A stretch of DNA of 53,626 nucleotides from Clostridia bacterium (GCA_016290095.1 JAEESU010000020.1:1-53626), one strand, 5' to 3'. Positions 36,194-44,687 are shown, counted from the stretch's first letter. Numbers and translations: made by a program. The notes: generated from the sequence alone by a model not told the origin.

Positions 36194-36479
36194 TATTTTA
36201 ATTTTGAAGCAAAGATATCATTTTAATAGGGAATAGAACACATAAAAGAAACAAATTTCTATTTTATTAAAACTAATCTTTGCTCTTTTGTATATTAACT
36301 AGAATAAGTAGTCTTTTGTAAAGAAAAAAATAACTTGTGAAATTCTTGCAAGAACTTGCTATAGAATTGTTTATACAAAAAAGATTATTTTTGCACAAAC
36401 GCAAAAAATATTAGCTAAAAATGTAGTAAGGAAAGAATAGAGGTGTCGAAAAGTGGTGGAGATGGTGCGCTCACAAAAG
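36194..36479. other. Intergenic region between rsmA and the por operon
   Basis: No reading frame with an SD is visible on either strand. The last ~60 bases (36420-36480) are noticeably richer in G (GGTGTCGAAAAGTGGTGGAG and GGTGCGCTCAC) and run into a strong terminator hairpin. That could be the 3' end of a small RNA on the plus strand, but I do not recognise a known RNA family. Confidence 0.35.
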
Positions 36480-36526
36480 AAAAGAGGGCCTCTCTTATCT
36501 ACTGATGAGAAAGGCCCTCTTTTTAG
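36480..36526. terminator. Strong terminator after the por operon, usable on both strands
   Basis: Outer stem AAAGAGGGCCT/AGGCCCTCTTT (36481-36491 with 36512-36522) extends inward through a further imperfect CTCTTATC/GATGAGAA pairing. T-rich on both strands (TTTTTAGTTTTTT on plus, TTTTCTTTT on minus). It lies ~50 bases beyond the porB stop codon. Confidence 0.85.
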
Positions 36527-36572
36527 TTTTTTAACTTAATATTTTAAATAAAATTTTATATATCTTATTTTA

Positions 36573-37529
36573 TTATTCTGCTTTGTTTGTCATTGCTTCT
36601 AGGTCTAATAATTCTTGCCACCTTGCGTCAACTTCTTTTTGGAATTCTTCAATCATCCACTCATTTCCTGGTTTAAACATGTGTTTAAATCTCTTTTGAG
36701 GTTTTAAGAAGTTTTCGATTGGTTGTTTGTTAGTTGGTTTATATGTTATATGATATACTCCATCAACAACTTCATATAATGGCCAGTAGCATGTTTCAAC
36801 AGCTAATTTATTGATTTCCATTAAATCTTCTGTGTTATATCCCCATCCTCTTGGACATGGCGCCATAACATTTAAGAAACAAGCTCCTTCTGTATATATA
36901 GCTTTTTCAGCTTTTTCATATAAATCTTTGAAATTACCTAATGCTAAAGTTTGAGCAACATATGGTAAGTGATGTCCAACCATAACTTTTGCTAAATCTT
37001 TTCTTGATTGCATTTTTCCTGGAATAACTGATCCAGCAGGAGAAGTAGTAGTATCTGCAAATCTAGGAGTAGCTGATGATCTTTGGATACCTGTGTTCAT
37101 GTAAGCACCATTATCATAGCAAACATAAACCATATCATGTCCTCTTTCCATTGCTCCTGATAAACTTTGTAGTCCTATATCATAAGTTCCACCATCTCCA
37201 CCAAATGCGATGAATTTTGTATGGTTATCTTCTGGTAATTTACCTTGTCTTTTCATAGATTTATAAGCAGCTTCGACACCACTTAATGTAGCTCCAGCAT
37301 TTTCAAATGCTGTATGAACAAAAGAATCTGTCCAAGCAGTATATGGATAGATGAAAGTTGAAACTTCCATACATCCTGTAGCACAAGCTATAACTGCATG
37401 ATCTTCTGGTTTAACAGCTTTTAAAACCATTCTAGCAACTGCTGGTGCACCACATCCAGCACACATTCTGTGTCCAGATGTAAGTCTTGAAGGTCTATTT
37501 GCTGCAACATCTTTATGATTATATGCCAT
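36573..37529 (-). CDS. porB: pyruvate:ferredoxin oxidoreductase, beta subunit
   Basis: 318 residues. ATG 37529 is chosen; GGGGG lies 9 bases upstream, and a TTG two codons earlier is too close to it. This subunit binds thiamine diphosphate and one [4Fe-4S] cluster. Cluster cysteines C23 and C26 (MCAGCG) and C53 (ATGCMEV) are visible, with a fourth likely in MAPCPRGW. The TPP/Mg site is GGDGGTYDIG (~110-119) followed by YVCYDNGAYMNTG. It converts pyruvate and CoA to acetyl-CoA, CO2 and reduced ferredoxin with the other three subunits. Last gene of the por operon, followed by a strong terminator. Confidence 0.93.
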   Translation of the reverse strand: MAYNHKDVAANRPSRLTSGHRMCAGCGAPAVARMVLKAVKPEDHAVIACATGCMEVSTFIYPYTAWTDSFVHTAFENAGATLSGVEAAYKSMKRQGKLPEDNHTKFIAFGGDGGTYDIGLQSLSGAMERGHDMVYVCYDNGAYMNTGIQRSSATPRFADTTTSPAGSVIPGKMQSRKDLAKVMVGHHLPYVAQTLALGNFKDLYEKAEKAIYTEGACFLNVMAPCPRGWGYNTEDLMEINKLAVETCYWPLYEVVDGVYHITYKPTNKQPIENFLKPQKRFKHMFKPGNEWMIEEFQKEVDARWQELLDLEAMTNKAE

Positions 37530-37535
37530 CTTCAA

Positions 37536-38717
37536 TTACCCCCTTAATCCTAAATATCTGTAAGGATTTTCAACCTTATCATTTCCAACTACAGAATTTA
37601 AATCAGAATATACTGAATTAATTTCTTTAGTTGTTGTATCTCTACCACCAATACCATAAACATAATTTACAGTTGGTACATGAATATTATTTGTATACAT
37701 TGCTGATACAACATCTTCAAATAATGCTCCACCAGCACCATTTAATGAATCAGATTTATCAAGAACAGCAACTGCTTTAGCACCTTTAAGAGCTTCTGCA
37801 ATTTCTTCAGCAGGGAATGGTCTAAACATTCTAACTTTAATTAAACCTACTTTTTCACCTTTTTCTCTTAATTCATCAACAACAGCTTTTGTTGTTCCTG
37901 CTGTAGAGTTCATACAAACTATAACTCTTTCAGCATCTTCCATTTTATAGCTTTCAAAGAATTCATATTTTCTTCCTGTTAAAGCTTCAAATTCTTTTGA
38001 AACTTCAGCTATAACTTTTTTAGCTGCTTTCATAGCATTTCCTTGTTGAGCTTTATGTTCAAATAAATATGCTTGTAAATCTAATGGACCAATTGCAATT
38101 GGTTCTTTTTCATTTAATAAATAATGTTCTGGATGATATTCTCCAACAAATGCTTTAACTTTATCATCTTCTAATAATTCAATATTTTCTATTGAGTGAG
38201 AAGTAATGAAACCATCTTGGCAAACCATTAAAGGTAGAAGAACATCTTTATGTTCGGCAATTCTATGTGCCATTAATAAATTATCATATGCTTCTTGATT
38301 GCTTTCAGAAAATAACATTATCCATCCAGCATCTCTAACACCCATAGCATCTGAATGATCATTATGAATATTTAATGGTCCTGATACAGCTCTATTTACT
38401 AAGCTTAAAACTATTGGAAGTCTTAAACTTGAAGCTATATAAATCATTTCCCACATTAATGATAATCCGTTTGCAGATGTAGCTGTCATAGCTCTAGCTC
38501 CTGCAGCTTCTGCACCAATACAAGCGCTCATTGCACTATGTTCACTTTCAACAGCAACAAATTCTGTATCTACTTGTCCGTTACTTACGAAAGTAGAAAA
38601 GTATTGTGGTATTTCTGTTGAAGGAGTAATAGGGAATGCTGCAACAACATCTGGGTTGATTTGTTTCATAGCGATAGCTGCTGCTTCATTACCACTTAAT
38701 CTTTCTCTAATTCCCAT
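37536..38717 (-). CDS. porA: pyruvate:ferredoxin oxidoreductase, alpha subunit
   Basis: 393 residues. ATG 38717 follows AAAGGA by 9 bases; an ATG 18 bases upstream is before that SD. Alpha subunits hold the pyrimidine-binding face of TPP: the N-terminal GNEAAAIAMKQINPDVVAA and FPITPSTEIP mark the family. VESEHSAMSACIGAEAAGAR contains the conserved glutamate that activates TPP. The C-terminal domain II (VLDKSDSLNGAGGALFEDV) is also present. The porB start lies 6 bases beyond the stop. Confidence 0.94.
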   Translation of the reverse strand: MGIRERLSGNEAAAIAMKQINPDVVAAFPITPSTEIPQYFSTFVSNGQVDTEFVAVESEHSAMSACIGAEAAGARAMTATSANGLSLMWEMIYIASSLRLPIVLSLVNRAVSGPLNIHNDHSDAMGVRDAGWIMLFSESNQEAYDNLLMAHRIAEHKDVLLPLMVCQDGFITSHSIENIELLEDDKVKAFVGEYHPEHYLLNEKEPIAIGPLDLQAYLFEHKAQQGNAMKAAKKVIAEVSKEFEALTGRKYEFFESYKMEDAERVIVCMNSTAGTTKAVVDELREKGEKVGLIKVRMFRPFPAEEIAEALKGAKAVAVLDKSDSLNGAGGALFEDVVSAMYTNNIHVPTVNYVYGIGGRDTTTKEINSVYSDLNSVVGNDKVENPYRYLGLRG

Positions 38718-38745
38718 AATATAAAATCCTTTCATTTTTTATAAT

Positions 38746-39036
38746 TTATTTCATCTCGATTGCTTTGAAAGGACATACTTTAGCACAAACGCCGCATCCT
38801 TTACAAGCATCATAATTAAAATCTCCTCTGCATCCATCTTTACCAACAGGAATAGCATCATCTGGGCAAACAGGGAAGCATAGACCACATTGTTTACATA
38901 GATCTGAGTGGAAAACAGGAGTTATTGAACGCCAATCTCCAGTTTTGAACTCTTTAGCATTACCAGCTGTATATATATTTCCACCTATTGTTAAATCATT
39001 TATAGGTGTTTTATTATTTAATACGTCTTCAGTCAT
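38746..39036 (-). CDS. porD: pyruvate:ferredoxin oxidoreductase, delta (ferredoxin-like) subunit
   Basis: 96 residues. Two complete 4Fe-4S motifs: CKQCGLCFPVCP and CKGCGVCAKVCP, each CxxCxxCxxxCP. A ~45-residue N-terminal extension ahead of them (with WRSITPVF) is normal for PorD. It passes electrons from the TPP/beta subunit towards soluble ferredoxin. Located between the gamma and alpha genes, as in other porGDAB operons. Confidence 0.94.
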   Translation of the reverse strand: MTEDVLNNKTPINDLTIGGNIYTAGNAKEFKTGDWRSITPVFHSDLCKQCGLCFPVCPDDAIPVGKDGCRGDFNYDACKGCGVCAKVCPFKAIEMK

Positions 39037-39050
39037 TAATAAACTCCTTT

Positions 39051-39629
39051 CTAAACCTTAGTAACTTCTTTTAAAGCCATCTCTAAAGCTTTCATGTTTC
39101 CATCTATAACTTCAGGTTTTTTAGCAAATTTGTGCTTAAATGAACCTATCATATCCTCTAAGAATGCTTCATCAGTCATAATTCCACTAACTTTTACAAC
39201 AGCTGCAAGCATTGGTGTATTAGGAAAATATTTTCCAAGTGTTTCCATAGAAACTTTTCTTGCATCAATTTTATATACATTTCCTGTATATCCTTTTAGT
39301 GATTTTCTTAATTCCTCACCATCTTTTGTTGAATTAATAATAATTGCTCCTTCTGGTTTTAAACCAGCTGTAACATCAACACAGTCTAATAAAGTATCAT
39401 CAACAACAACTACATAATCTGGTTCGTAAATGTTTGAATGAACTGTAATTGGAGTATCACTTATTCTATTATAAGCTGTGATTGGTGCACCCATTCTTTC
39501 TGGACCATATTCAGGGAAACCTTGAATATATTTACCAGTATTGAATGCTGCATCTGCTAGAAGTAAAGATGCTGTTTTAGCGCCTTGGCCGCCTCTACCG
39601 TGCCATCTAATTTCGATTAAATTACTCAC
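39051..39629 (-). CDS. porG: pyruvate:ferredoxin oxidoreductase, gamma subunit
   Basis: 192 residues, ATG behind GGAGG. The gamma-subunit hallmark WHGRGGQGAKTASLLLADAA is at ~9-28, followed by GFPEYGPERMGAPITAYNRI (~38-57). These belong to the CoA-binding domain III of the oxidoreductase. First gene of the operon porG-porD-porA-porB, which has its own promoter and runs divergently from minD. The four-gene arrangement is that of the archaeal/Thermotoga type; many Clostridia also or instead have the single-chain enzyme. Substrate could be another 2-oxoacid, but overall likeness is to pyruvate enzymes. Confidence 0.93.
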   Translation of the reverse strand: MSNLIEIRWHGRGGQGAKTASLLLADAAFNTGKYIQGFPEYGPERMGAPITAYNRISDTPITVHSNIYEPDYVVVVDDTLLDCVDVTAGLKPEGAIIINSTKDGEELRKSLKGYTGNVYKIDARKVSMETLGKYFPNTPMLAAVVKVSGIMTDEAFLEDMIGSFKHKFAKKPEVIDGNMKALEMALKEVTKV

Positions 39630-39699
39630 TTTAAACCTCCTATTATATTTGTATATTTTTTGTTTTTTTTAAACAAAAAAAATCTAATTTAACATACAC

Positions 39700-39728
39700 A
39701 GTATATATTTTTCCTTAGTAAAAGTCAA
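39700..39728 (-). promoter_or_regulatory. Promoter of the por operon
   Basis: On the minus strand: TTGACT (39728-39723), 17-base spacer, TATACT (39705-39700). About 70 bases of very AT-rich leader follow before porG. Confidence 0.78.
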
Positions 39729-39799
39729 TATTATAAAACACATTCCCGTAATAAAAAATGTAATATTACAAAAATATTACAAAAATATTTCCATACGCA

Positions 39800-39828
39800 T
39801 TGACTTTTGACGAAAAAAAATATAAGAT
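39800..39828 (+). promoter_or_regulatory. Probable promoter of minD-minE-rodA
   Basis: TTGACT (39800-39805), 17-base spacer, TAAGAT (39823-39828). An overlapping TTGACG at 39807 is an alternative -35. Start codon 53 bases downstream behind GAAGGAGG. Confidence 0.5.
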
Positions 39829-39880
39829 ATTAGATATTTAGTGAACATTAAATTCAAAAGTTTTTGAAGGAGGAAATTTA

Positions 39881-40675
39881 ATGGGAGAAGTTATTGTTAT
39901 CACATCAGGAAAAGGCGGAGTTGGTAAAACTACTACTACGGCTAATTTAGGTTCAGCATTAGCCTTAGCAGGAAAAAAAGTAGCTTTAGTTGACACTGAT
40001 ATAGGATTAAGAAATCTAGATGTTGTTCTAGGTTTAGAGAATAGAATAGTATATGATTTAGTTGATGTTATAGAGGAGAAATGTAAATTAAGACAAGCTC
40101 TTATAAAAGATAAAAGATTTAAAGAACTTTTCTTACTTCCAGCTGCTCAAACAAGAGATAAGACAGCTATTACAGAAGCTCAAATGAGAGATTTAGTAGG
40201 AAAATTAAAAGAAGAGTTTGATTACATATTAATAGATTGTCCTGCAGGAATTGAACAAGGATTTAAAAATGCCATAGCTGGTGCTGATAGAGCATTAGTT
40301 GTTACAACTGCAGAAATTTCATCAATAAGAGATGCAGATAGAATAATTGGATTATTAGAAGCATCAGAAATTAAAAATCCAGAATTAATTGTTAATAGAT
40401 TAAGACCAGCAATGGTAAGAAGAGGCGAAATGATGGATGTTAATGAAATCGTTGATTTATTAGCAATTGATTTAATAGGGGTTGTACCAGATGATGAGAA
40501 TATTATTACTCAAACTAATAAAGGCGAACCAGTAATTTCTAATAAAAAAGCTCCATCTGGAAAAGCTTATATAGAAATTTCAAGAAGGATTTTAGGTGAG
40601 AACATCGAGGTAACAGTTCCTGGTGTTGAAAAAGGTTTAATCGCAAGATTAAAGAGGTTGTTTGGTAAAGCTTAA
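39881..40675 (+). CDS. minD: septum site-determining ATPase MinD
   Basis: 264 residues. The deviant Walker A of MinD/ParA proteins is SGKGGVGKTTTT (~9-20), followed by DTDIGLRNLDVVLGL (~38-52) and ILIDCPAGIEQGF (~116-128). The C-terminal GLIARLKRLFGK is the amphipathic membrane-targeting helix. MinD binds the membrane as an ATP dimer and recruits MinC, which blocks Z-ring assembly. A strong SD (GAAGGAGG) precedes it. The minE gene follows 28 bases later. No minC is adjacent; it would be elsewhere. Confidence 0.96.
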   Translation: MGEVIVITSGKGGVGKTTTTANLGSALALAGKKVALVDTDIGLRNLDVVLGLENRIVYDLVDVIEEKCKLRQALIKDKRFKELFLLPAAQTRDKTAITEAQMRDLVGKLKEEFDYILIDCPAGIEQGFKNAIAGADRALVVTTAEISSIRDADRIIGLLEASEIKNPELIVNRLRPAMVRRGEMMDVNEIVDLLAIDLIGVVPDDENIITQTNKGEPVISNKKAPSGKAYIEISRRILGENIEVTVPGVEKGLIARLKRLFGKA

Positions 40676-40703
40676 GTAGAATATTTGGAGGGAAGAAAGG
40701 ACA

Positions 40704-41447
40704 ATGTTTGAAAATTTAGGAAATTTTTTCAAAAGAATGGTAAAAACAGAACAACAAAAGGAACTTGGATCTAAAATGGCTGCAAAAGAAAGATTGCATT
40801 TGGTTTTAATGCAAGATAGAGCTAATGTTTCAGCAGATTTTTTAGAGCTTATGAAACAAGAAATAATAGATGTTATAAAAAAATATATAGTTGTAGATGA
40901 AGATGCAATAGATGTTAGATTAACAAATAAATCAAATGAAGATGGAACAAATGGAGCTCCAGCTTTATATGCAAACATACCAATTGTAAATATTAAAAAT
41001 GACATGATGGCAGAAAAAATCAAACAATTTGAAGGAATTGATTTTAATAAAGAGATGGGAATCACACCGGCAGTTGTTATAAAAGAAAACGATAATGCAA
41101 ATGTTTCTGAAAATGTGTCAGCTTCTTATGAAGAACAAAGTGTTGTTGAAGAAGTTGTAGAAGCAGAGAATAAATCTCAAGAAGAAAGCCCATTAGTAGA
41201 AGAAAAGCAAGAAAATAATGTGGAAAGCGAAGAAACAGAAGTTAAAGAAATATTTGAAGAAGTTGACGAAGATGATGATGACGATGTAACTTTTGATGAT
41301 TTGTTAAAAGCAGCTGAAGAAGCTGATAAAAAGGCGGCAACAGAAATTGATCCAGCCACAGTTACTAAAGTAAAAAATACAAAATCAAGAGGAAGAGCCA
41401 AAACTTCAAGTAGTGATACAAAGGACAAGCGTAAAAAGAAAGATTAG
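40704..41447 (+). CDS. minE: MinE with an unusual ~150-residue acidic C-terminal extension
   Basis: 247 residues against a usual ~85-110 for MinE. Residues 1-90 are a normal MinE: the N-terminal membrane helix MFENLGNFFKRM, the MinD-contact region AKERLHLVLMQDRANVS (~27-43), and the dimer beta region IIDVIKKYIVVDEDAIDVRL. From ~115 onwards the chain is low in complexity and rich in Glu, Val and Asp (a run EVDEDDDDDV near 190). It ends in a basic stretch (SRGRAKTSSSDTKDKRKKKD). The frame is continuous, with no stop between the two parts. MinE stimulates MinD's ATPase. The purpose of the tail is unknown; it might bind a partner or a divisome component (inference). Confidence 0.85.
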   Translation: MFENLGNFFKRMVKTEQQKELGSKMAAKERLHLVLMQDRANVSADFLELMKQEIIDVIKKYIVVDEDAIDVRLTNKSNEDGTNGAPALYANIPIVNIKNDMMAEKIKQFEGIDFNKEMGITPAVVIKENDNANVSENVSASYEEQSVVEEVVEAENKSQEESPLVEEKQENNVESEETEVKEIFEEVDEDDDDDVTFDDLLKAAEEADKKAATEIDPATVTKVKNTKSRGRAKTSSSDTKDKRKKKD

Positions 41448-41460
41448 GAGTTAAAATTTA

Positions 41461-42567
41461 ATGGGAAATAAATTACTTAAAAATACAGAATGGGCAATTC
41501 TTATTGTAAGTATTATTTTATCTATCATAGGTTTGGTTGCTCTTTATTCAGCCACTTTAAGTACAAATAATGAAGAGTTCCATAAACAAGTTAGATGGAT
41601 TCTTATTAGTATCCCATTCTTAGTTTTAGCATTTTTAATAGATTATAATATAATAGTTCGTTTTTCTACTCTGGCTTATATTATTTTAATAGGCTTACTG
41701 ATAGGTGTTTTATTCACAGAAGCAATAAGTGGTGCTAGAAGCTGGTTTAAATTCAGCGAAAATATTTCTTTCCAACCATCCGAAGTTGGAAAAGTAATTA
41801 CCATTTTATTTTTAGCATTTATTTTAAATAAACTTCAAGTTAGAGGAAGAGAAGAAATAAATAAAATATGGAAACTGCTTTTATTTTTTGCGTTTGCATT
41901 TTTACCAGTTTATTTAATTATTTTAGAACCTGACTTTGGAACAGCAATTTCTTATATTATTGCAATAGTATTTATTTTATTTGTATCAGGAATAGATAAA
42001 AAATATATATTAGCGGCACTAATTCTTATAGCAGTTGCTGCACCAGTAGTTTATAGTAAATTACCTGCTCATGCACTTCAAAGAATAGAAGTCTTTTTAA
42101 ATCCTGAACTTGATCCAAGAGGTGCTGGTTATAACTTAATGCAATCTAAATTAGCAATAGGTGCTGGAGAAGCATTTGGAATGGGATTGCTTAAAGGAAA
42201 TCAAACACAACTAGGCTTTTTACATCCTAAAACAACAGATTTTATTTTCTCAGTTATAGGAGAAGAAATGGGATTTATTGCAACATGTTCTATCACAATT
42301 TTATACATTGTGCTTGTAACAAAATCTATTTATGTTGCGAAAACTGCAAAAGATAATATAGGTTCATATATTGCAATAGGAATAGCAGGAGTTTTCTTTT
42401 TCCATATGACAGAAAATATATGCATGACAATAGGATTACTTCCAATTACAGGTGTACCTTTACCATTTGTAAGTTATGGCGGTAGTTCTCTTATAACAAA
42501 TTTTATTTGTATAGGGCTATTATTAAATATTAGTAGTAGAAGACAAAAAGCAATTTTTGTTGAATAG
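41461..42567 (+). CDS. rodA: SEDS-family peptidoglycan polymerase RodA
   Basis: 368 residues, ATG behind TAGGAG. About ten membrane helices. SEDS motifs are clear: GARSWFKFSENISFQPSEVGK (~88), EPDFGTA (~159), RGAGYNLMQSKLAIGAGEAFGMGL (~220-243), HPKTTDFIFSVIGEEMGF, and PFVSYGGSSL near the end. RodA polymerises glycan strands from lipid II with a class B PBP during elongation. The position directly behind minD-minE matches the minCDE-rodA order in related Firmicutes and favours RodA over FtsW. A terminator follows. Confidence 0.9.
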   Translation: MGNKLLKNTEWAILIVSIILSIIGLVALYSATLSTNNEEFHKQVRWILISIPFLVLAFLIDYNIIVRFSTLAYIILIGLLIGVLFTEAISGARSWFKFSENISFQPSEVGKVITILFLAFILNKLQVRGREEINKIWKLLLFFAFAFLPVYLIILEPDFGTAISYIIAIVFILFVSGIDKKYILAALILIAVAAPVVYSKLPAHALQRIEVFLNPELDPRGAGYNLMQSKLAIGAGEAFGMGLLKGNQTQLGFLHPKTTDFIFSVIGEEMGFIATCSITILYIVLVTKSIYVAKTAKDNIGSYIAIGIAGVFFFHMTENICMTIGLLPITGVPLPFVSYGGSSLITNFICIGLLLNISSRRQKAIFVE

Positions 42568-42590
42568 AGAAAATTTAAATAAAACAGATT

Positions 42591-42623
42591 ACGGATTCAT
42601 AAAAACAAATGAATCCGTTTTTT
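42591..42623 (+). terminator. Rho-independent terminator after rodA
   Basis: Stem ACGGATTCAT/ATGAATCCGT (42591-42600 with 42609-42618), 8-base loop, followed by TTTTT. It lies just ahead of the dusB SD. Confidence 0.85.
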
Positions 42624-42637
42624 AAAAGGAAAATAAA

Positions 42638-43606
42638 ATGTATCTAAAAAAATTAAAAATAGGAAATGTTGAGTTAGAAAATAATATTATATTAGCGCCA
42701 ATGGCTGGAGTAACAGATTTGCCATTTAGAAAGATTTGCAAAAAGTATGGAAATCCAGGATTAGTTTGTAATGAGATGGTAAGCAGTAAAGCAATTTTTT
42801 ATCAAGATGAAAAAACTTTAAAAATGGTTCATACAGATGAAGAAAAACCAATATCAATGCAGATTTTCGGAAATGAGCCTGAAACAATGGGTGTAGCTGC
42901 AAAGTTCATTTGTAATTATGCGGATATTCTAGATATTAATATGGGTTGTCCTGCTCCAAAAGTAGTAAAGAATGGAGATGGAAGTAGACTATTATTAGAT
43001 TTAGAATTAATTGGTAAAATAACAAAAGAGGTTGTTCGAAATTCAAATAAGCCTGTCACAGTAAAAATTAGAAAAGGTTGGGATAATAACCATATTGTTG
43101 CTGTCCAAGCTGCAAAAATAATAGAAGAATCTGGAGCATCTGCAATAATTGTTCATGGCAGAACAAGAGAAGAATATTATACAGGAAAAGCAGATTGGGA
43201 TATCATAAAAGAAGTAAAACAAAATGTATCTATCCCTGTTATAGGAAATGGTGATATTAGAAATGAAGAAGATGCTAAAACAATCTTTGAGCAGACAGGT
43301 TGCGATGGAATAATGATAGGTAGAGCTTCTTTAGGAAACCCTTGGATTTTTAAACAAATATCGCATTATTTAGAAACTGGAGAAAAGCTTCCTGATACTT
43401 CAAATGAAGAAAAATATAAAGTAATTTTAGAACATTTTAGTTTATTGCTAGATGAGAAAGGCGAGTATACAGCAACAAGAGAAATAAGAAAACATATAGC
43501 ATGGTATGTAAAAGGAATGCCAAATGCTTCTGAAATGAGAGATAAAATAAATTCAGTAGAAACAGAAAATGAATTTAAAAAAATACTAAAAGAATATTTT
43601 AAATAG
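42638..43606 (+). CDS. dusB: tRNA-dihydrouridine synthase
   Basis: 322 residues, full length, ATG behind AAAAGGA. The FMN-binding TIM barrel starts with ILAPMAGVTDLPFRKIC (~18-34). The catalytic Cys is in DINMGCPAPKVVKNGDGSRLL (~101-121). Further strands include VTVKIRKGWD, IIVHGRTREEYYTGKADW and IPVIGNGDI with DGIMIGRASLGNPWIF, all in family order. It reduces uridines to dihydrouridine in the D loop of tRNA with NADPH. DusB is the usual Firmicute type. It is preceded and followed by terminators, so it may rely on read-through or an undetected promoter. Confidence 0.94.
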   Translation: MYLKKLKIGNVELENNIILAPMAGVTDLPFRKICKKYGNPGLVCNEMVSSKAIFYQDEKTLKMVHTDEEKPISMQIFGNEPETMGVAAKFICNYADILDINMGCPAPKVVKNGDGSRLLLDLELIGKITKEVVRNSNKPVTVKIRKGWDNNHIVAVQAAKIIEESGASAIIVHGRTREEYYTGKADWDIIKEVKQNVSIPVIGNGDIRNEEDAKTIFEQTGCDGIMIGRASLGNPWIFKQISHYLETGEKLPDTSNEEKYKVILEHFSLLLDEKGEYTATREIRKHIAWYVKGMPNASEMRDKINSVETENEFKKILKEYFK

Positions 43607-43634
43607 AATAAAAATGTTTTTTATAAATAAACTT

Positions 43635-43664
43635 TAGAGAGATTTTTAATCTCTCTATTTTTTA
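43635..43664 (+). terminator. Rho-independent terminator after dusB
   Basis: Stem TAGAGAGAT/ATCTCTCTA (43635-43643 with 43649-43657), 5-base loop, followed by TTTTTT. Confidence 0.83.
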
Positions 43665-43676
43665 TTGGAGTTGTTT

Positions 43677-44264
43677 ATGAAAAAAGTGTTTATTTTTGTT
43701 CTAATTTGTATGATTATTTTTTCAATTTTTACTTATATTTTATTGCAAACAGGTAATAATAAAAATAGAAACAAAGAAAAAAGAATTGATGACATTTTAG
43801 AAAAATATTTAAATTATGAAGCTGAAGTGACAGTAACTATATTTAGTAACAAAACAGAAAATATTTATGAAATGAGACAAGTAGTTAATCAAGACAATAG
43901 TAGATTCTATATGGTTAAACCCGAGAATTTATCTGGTATAATAGTTGAGCAAAATAAAAATTCTTTAAAAATCACAAATAGTTTATTAAATGTGGAAAAG
44001 ACATATGAAAACATTCCAAATTTATTAAATAATTATTTGTTTTTAAATACATTTATTTGTGAATATAAGGAAGAATTAAGCAATGTGGAAATAAAAGATG
44101 ATGAAATAATTGTTTTGGTAAAATTGGATAAAAATCAAAATACATATGTAAAATATAAGGAACTATATATAAATGCAAAAACAAAAGAACCAATAAAAAT
44201 GTTAATAAAGGATGATGCCAAAAAATTGATAGCAAGCATAATATATAATAATATAAAAATTTAA
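43677..44264 (+). CDS. membrane-anchored or secreted protein, possibly LolA/GerS-like
   Basis: 195 residues. ATG 43677 follows TTGGAG by 6 bases; a TTG in frame at 43665 lies on that SD. The N-terminus MKKVFIFVLICMIIFSIFTYILL is a signal peptide or anchor; there is no convincing lipobox. The rest (~45-195) is a run of beta-strand-like segments, e.g. YEAEVTVTIFSNKTENIYEMRQVVN, SRFYMVKPENLSGIIVEQ, and YVKYKELYINAKTKEPIKM. This resembles the LolA-like half-barrel of clostridial GerS proteins, which support spore germination as lipoproteins. That likeness is weak and drawn from the strand pattern only, so I give no symbol. A short AT tandem repeat and mazF follow. Confidence 0.6.
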   Translation: MKKVFIFVLICMIIFSIFTYILLQTGNNKNRNKEKRIDDILEKYLNYEAEVTVTIFSNKTENIYEMRQVVNQDNSRFYMVKPENLSGIIVEQNKNSLKITNSLLNVEKTYENIPNLLNNYLFLNTFICEYKEELSNVEIKDDEIIVLVKLDKNQNTYVKYKELYINAKTKEPIKMLIKDDAKKLIASIIYNNIKI

Positions 44265-44286
44265 TAATTTAATAATTTAATAATTT
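44263..44286 (+). repeat. Short tandem repeat AATAATTT x3
   Basis: Three exact copies of an 8-bp unit, starting on the last bases of the upstream gene. Copy number could vary between strains and change the spacing to mazF. Confidence 0.7.
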
Positions 44287-44334
44287 AAATTTGTCAGCAA
44301 TTCTATTCTATATGAAATCATAGGAGTGAGAATG

Positions 44335-44682
44335 ATGATAATAAAAAGAGGAGATATGTTTTATGCAGATTTAAGTCCAGTAGTAGGTTCTGAGCAAGGG
44401 GGAGTAAGACCTGTTTTAATTATACAGAATGATACTGGAAACAAATATAGTCCAACAGTTATTGCAGCAGCTATAACATCTCAAACAGGAAAAAATAAAT
44501 TGCCTACACATATAGAAATAGGATCACAAGAAAATGGATTGAAAGCTGATTCAGTTGTTTTAGCTGAGCAAATAAGAACAATAGATAAGAGTAGATTGAA
44601 AGAAAAAATTGGACATATTAATGATTCTAATGTTATGACACAAGTAAATAATGCAATAGGAATTAGTTTTGGCTTAGAATGA
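44335..44682 (+). CDS. ndoA: MazF/NdoA-type endoribonuclease toxin
   Basis: 115 residues from ATG 44335 (an ATG directly before it at 44332 is equally usable; AGGAG lies upstream). [20 protein letters not shown], then [30 protein letters not shown] and [12 protein letters not shown] closely follow Bacillus NdoA (EndoA), including the RNA-binding R and the catalytic T of the first hairpins. The enzyme cuts mRNA at specific short motifs (UACAU in the Bacillus enzyme) and arrests growth. In Bacillus the antitoxin gene ndoAI lies directly upstream; here the upstream gene is an exported protein, and no antitoxin-like frame is seen next to it. Confidence 0.93.
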   Translation: MIIKRGDMFYADLSPVVGSEQGGVRPVLIIQNDTGNKYSPTVIAAAITSQTGKNKLPTHIEIGSQENGLKADSVVLAEQIRTIDKSRLKEKIGHINDSNVMTQVNNAIGISFGLE

Positions 44683-44687
44683 TTTTA

